Source: JAOABV01 sp039801465 (GTDB lineage: Bacteria > Hydrothermota > Tepidihabitantia > Tepidihabitantales > CAIPLT01). Taken from it: a DNA stretch of 25,552 nt. Shown here one piece after another: positions 24,201 to 25,552 of the stretch. The DNA lies in the NCBI GenBank assembly GCA_039801465.1, contig JBDRUT010000023.1:1-25552 (forward strand), written 5' to 3'. The notes below the pieces were generated by a model that saw nothing but the letters and a program-made list of their open reading frames with translations, was not told where the DNA came from and ran no database searches. Within the stretch, counting starts at the first letter, position 1. The number at the start of each line of letters is the position of its first letter. The translations under genes and the position numbers were made by a program.

Positions 24201-25552
24201 CGAACCATCTGATGTCGCATAGTTAACTGTAATAGTCTGATAACTTGGATTAGACAGAGTCACATTGAACATAAACGACTTGGTACCGACATTACCTTCA
24301 GTTGCAGAAGTATCATTAATTGAGATTTGTGGCATTGGGTCATCGTTCAGTATTGTACCAATGCCTAAACCATCAGAAATTGTTGCACCGCTCGCACTAG
24401 AAAGATTGACATTAAAGGTCTCATCTATCTCATATTTGTTATCACCAATCACATCAATACCAATCCGCTTTGAAGTCTCTCCAGGATTAAATGTCAAAAC
24501 ACCACTGGCTGATACATAATCATTGTCGACTACTGTTGCTGTGCCATCTGATGTCGAATAATTGACTGTGACCGTCGCACCACTTGGATTTGACAATATC
24601 ACATAGAAACCAAATGATGTAGTGCCCGCATTACCTTCATATGCTGAAGTGTCACTAATTGAGATTTGTGGCATCGGGTCATCATTCAGTATTGTACCAA
24701 TGCCTAAACCATCAGAAATTGTTGCACCGCTCGCACTAGAAAGATTGACATTAAATGTCTCATCTATCTCATATTTGTTATCACCAATCACATCAACACC
24801 AATCCGTTTAACCAGTTCTCCTGGATTAAAGGTCAAAATGCCACTGGTCGCAGTATAATCATTATCCGCAACTGTTGCTGTACCATCTGAGGTGCTATAA
24901 TTAACTGTCACTGTCTGATAACTCGGATTAGATAATGTCACATAGAAACCAAATGATGTAGTGCCCGCATTACCTTCATATGCTGAAGTGTCACTAATTA
25001 CAATTGAAGGCACTGGGTCATCATTCAGTATTGTACCAATGCCTAAACCATCAGAAATTGTTGCACCGCTCGCAGCAGAGAGGTTGACATTAAAGGTCTC
25101 ATCTGTCTCGTACTTGTTATCACCATTTACTGTCACACCAATCCGCTTTGAAGTCTCTCCAGGATTAAAGGTCAAAACACCACTGGCGGATACATAATCA
25201 TTGTCACCTACTGTTGCTGTGCCATCTGATGTCGAATAATTAACTGTGACCGTTGCACCACTTGGATTTGACAAAGTCACATAGAAACCAAATGACTTTG
25301 TACCTGTATTACCTTCATACGCTGAAGTGTCACTAATTGAAATTTGTGGCATCGCATCATCATTCAGAATTGTACCTACTCCAAGACCGTCAGCAATTGT
25401 CGCATTTACTGCTCCGGAGAGATTAACATTAAAGGTCTCATCTGTCTCGTACTTGTTATCACCATTTACTGTCACACCAATCCGCTTTGAAGTCTCTCCA
25501 GGATTAAAGGTCAAAACACCACTGGCGGATACATAATCATTGTCACCTACTG
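21222..25552 (-). CDS. Giant Calx-beta repeat surface protein with C-terminal sorting domain, 5' end outside window
   Basis: The frame is open to the window edge (about 1443 codons here), so the N-terminus is missing; a TTG at 25514 is not the true start. Nine complete Calx-beta domains of about 113 residues and part of a tenth follow each other. Each starts PQISISDTSAYEGNAGT or similar and ends GIGTILNDD, with acidic loops (DNDY, DETF) that bind calcium in this fold. After the last repeat come two CARDB-like beta domains (YHDVEVKSILVPG on). The end is a FlgD-like/type IX sorting domain (QNYPNPFANITQIRW, YDATGRIVKTLVN, SGIYFYEMQADN). Calx-beta arrays typically make extended adhesins or surface fibres; export by the type IX system is likely from the C-terminus. 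The terminator at 21171-21202 follows. Confidence 0.9.
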   Translation of the reverse strand, partial: VGDNDYVSASGVLTFNPGETSKRIGVTVNGDNKYETDETFNVNLSGAVNATIADGLGVGTILNDDAMPQISISDTSAYEGNTGTKSFGFYVTLSNPSGATVTVNYSTSDGTATVGDNDYVSASGVLTFNPGETSKRIGVTVNGDNKYETDETFNVNLSAASGATISDGLGIGTILNDDPVPSIVISDTSAYEGNAGTTSFGFYVTLSNPSYQTVTVNYSTSDGTATVADNDYTATSGILTFNPGELVKRIGVDVIGDNKYEIDETFNVNLSSASGATISDGLGIGTILNDDPMPQISISDTSAYEGNAGTTSFGFYVILSNPSGATVTVNYSTSDGTATVVDNDYVSASGVLTFNPGETSKRIGIDVIGDNKYEIDETFNVNLSSASGATISDGLGIGTILNDDPMPQISINDTSATEGNVGTKSFMFNVTLSNPSYQTITVNYATSDGSATLSDNDYLSASGVVSFAPGVTSQWISVSVNGDFKYETDETFNVNLSEPTNASIADGLGIGTILNDDEQPSISINDVSLAEGNSGTTAFVFTLSLSNLSYQTITVDYSTADNTATVANNDYIPSSGTVTFNPDEGSKQITVQVVGDNDYELDETFFVNLTNAVNATIADNQGIGTILNDDEPPAITISDTTDYEGNAGTKSFGFYVTLSVSSYLPVTVNYTTANGTATTGDNDYIASSGTLTFAPGEQVKRIGVDVVGDNKYETDEIFYVNLSGAVNATIADGVGEGTILNDDVIPTMTISDTSATEDNIGTKSFGFYVTLSNPSYQTITVNYATANGTATTGDNDYIATSGTLTFNPGEVVKRIGVDVIGDNKYETDETFYVNLTNLVNATFDDDQAIGTILNDDDMPTMSINDVSHYEGNAGTTAYVFTVSLSNPSYQTITVDYSTADNTATIADNDYTAESGSLTFSSGDVAKTITVYVNGDNKYELDETFYVNLTNLTNATFEDNQGLGTILNDDPIPTISITDVTDTEGDYGTKPFIFVVTLSNPSYQVVTVDFATADGTANTPDDYIANSGVITFAPGDVYEEIVVDVVCDRIFESDEYFYVNLSNPVNAGFGDDQGLGTILNDDPYHDVEVKSILVPGTTVVTCTPITPEILVGNNRIPAGRETCTLTVKMWRYRVQYDSVCHISMNPLDSVILIDTMFEINIPYGDTIITLAPWHPIWGDIFWISSPTYHVIYANVHMELDHNPANDTKQKNFTVQSRDRDLQVNYAGLLLGKTLVVDTILTGTSYNTFSVVSNSPFGPTVGFRSWFKVIKVNTGITVYSRYLDRTLAPASYVCLYYQSGWVPTEEGLYKIVSWIETRPGYDLVAENNLIERYYYAKRPMGENVQGTPSGMPTTFALLQNYPNPFANITQIRWQIPRESRVTISVYDATGRIVKTLVNDRFNAGYYSTLWNGTDNNNRKVASGIYFYEMQADNYTARYKMVVTH
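22306..25552 (-). repeat. Tandem ~339-bp coding repeats (Calx-beta units)
   Basis: Units repeat every ~339 bp and become more alike toward the N-terminal side. 25087-25213 and 25426-25552 are identical over 127 bp at an offset of exactly 339, and the match runs off the window edge. Around 24355, 24695 and 25030, three units share a near-identical stretch of about 50 bp. Units nearer the C-terminus (22300-23300) are clearly diverged. Confidence 0.9.

Noticed and set aside
23944..25536. Series of plus-strand open frames of 69-84 codons at ~340-bp spacing
   Set aside because: They are antisense shadows of the Calx-beta repeats; their regular spacing comes from the coding repeat on the other strand.
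22306..25552. Regular repeats that could suggest a CRISPR array
   Set aside because: Units are ~339 bp, continuously coding and diverged along the array; there are no short repeats with unique spacers.

Overview
The window is AT-rich bacterial DNA from a lineage that exports large multidomain proteins with a C-terminal FlgD-like/type IX (Por) sorting-type domain: a C25 (gingipain-like) protease, a 1322-residue protein with a kelch-type propeller, an M14 carboxypeptidase and a giant Calx-beta repeat protein. With a PlsY-kinase fusion, a DUF1614 protein and several lipoproteins or small Gly-rich secreted proteins, this best fits an uncultured FCB-like or WOR-3/Stahlbacteria-like bacterium. That placement is inference from gene content; there is no rRNA or phylogenetic marker to confirm it. 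No tRNA, rRNA, CRISPR array, transposase or integrase was recognised.

Layout. 1-2589 (-): 5' part of a C25 protease gene (its 3' end is outside the window), with a consensus promoter at 2760-2788. 3018-4241 (+): PlsY acyltransferase fused to a Sec59/Dgk1/VTE5-like CTP-dependent kinase domain. 4284-10320 (+): an accessory block of a Gly-rich secreted protein, a radical SAM/SPASM enzyme overlapping a 124-residue membrane protein, a second Gly-rich protein, a TolB/WD40-like periplasmic protein and a seven-repeat propeller lipoprotein. Five copies of one ~35-42 bp repeat sit at the junctions of this block and were not seen elsewhere in the window. 10321-11055: no recognised gene, but a GC-rich hairpin. 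11056-12024 (-): thiL. 12184-16152 (-): the kelch-type secreted protein. 16352-18385 (+): M14 peptidase, followed by a cyclophilin-type lipoprotein and rsmG. 19913-20456: convergent intergenic region with a terminator-like hairpin. 20457-21125 (-): DUF1614 membrane protein. 21222-25552 (-): Calx-beta protein, running off the window edge, with a strong intrinsic terminator.

How the genes relate. The housekeeping genes (thiL, rsmG, plsY fusion, ppi) are functionally unconnected to each other. The exported proteins look like surface or extracellular cargo. The most unusual part is the repeat-bounded block around the radical SAM enzyme: it resembles a set of duplicated or exchanged cassettes, and two of its members are diverged paralogs. 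Promoters of good sigma-70 type (TTGACA/TTGACT, 16-17 bp, TATAAT-like) can be read directly. Several place the predicted transcript start at or within about 3 nt of the start codon, which suggests leaderless mRNAs for thiL, the M14 peptidase, the DUF1614 gene and, less surely, rsmG.
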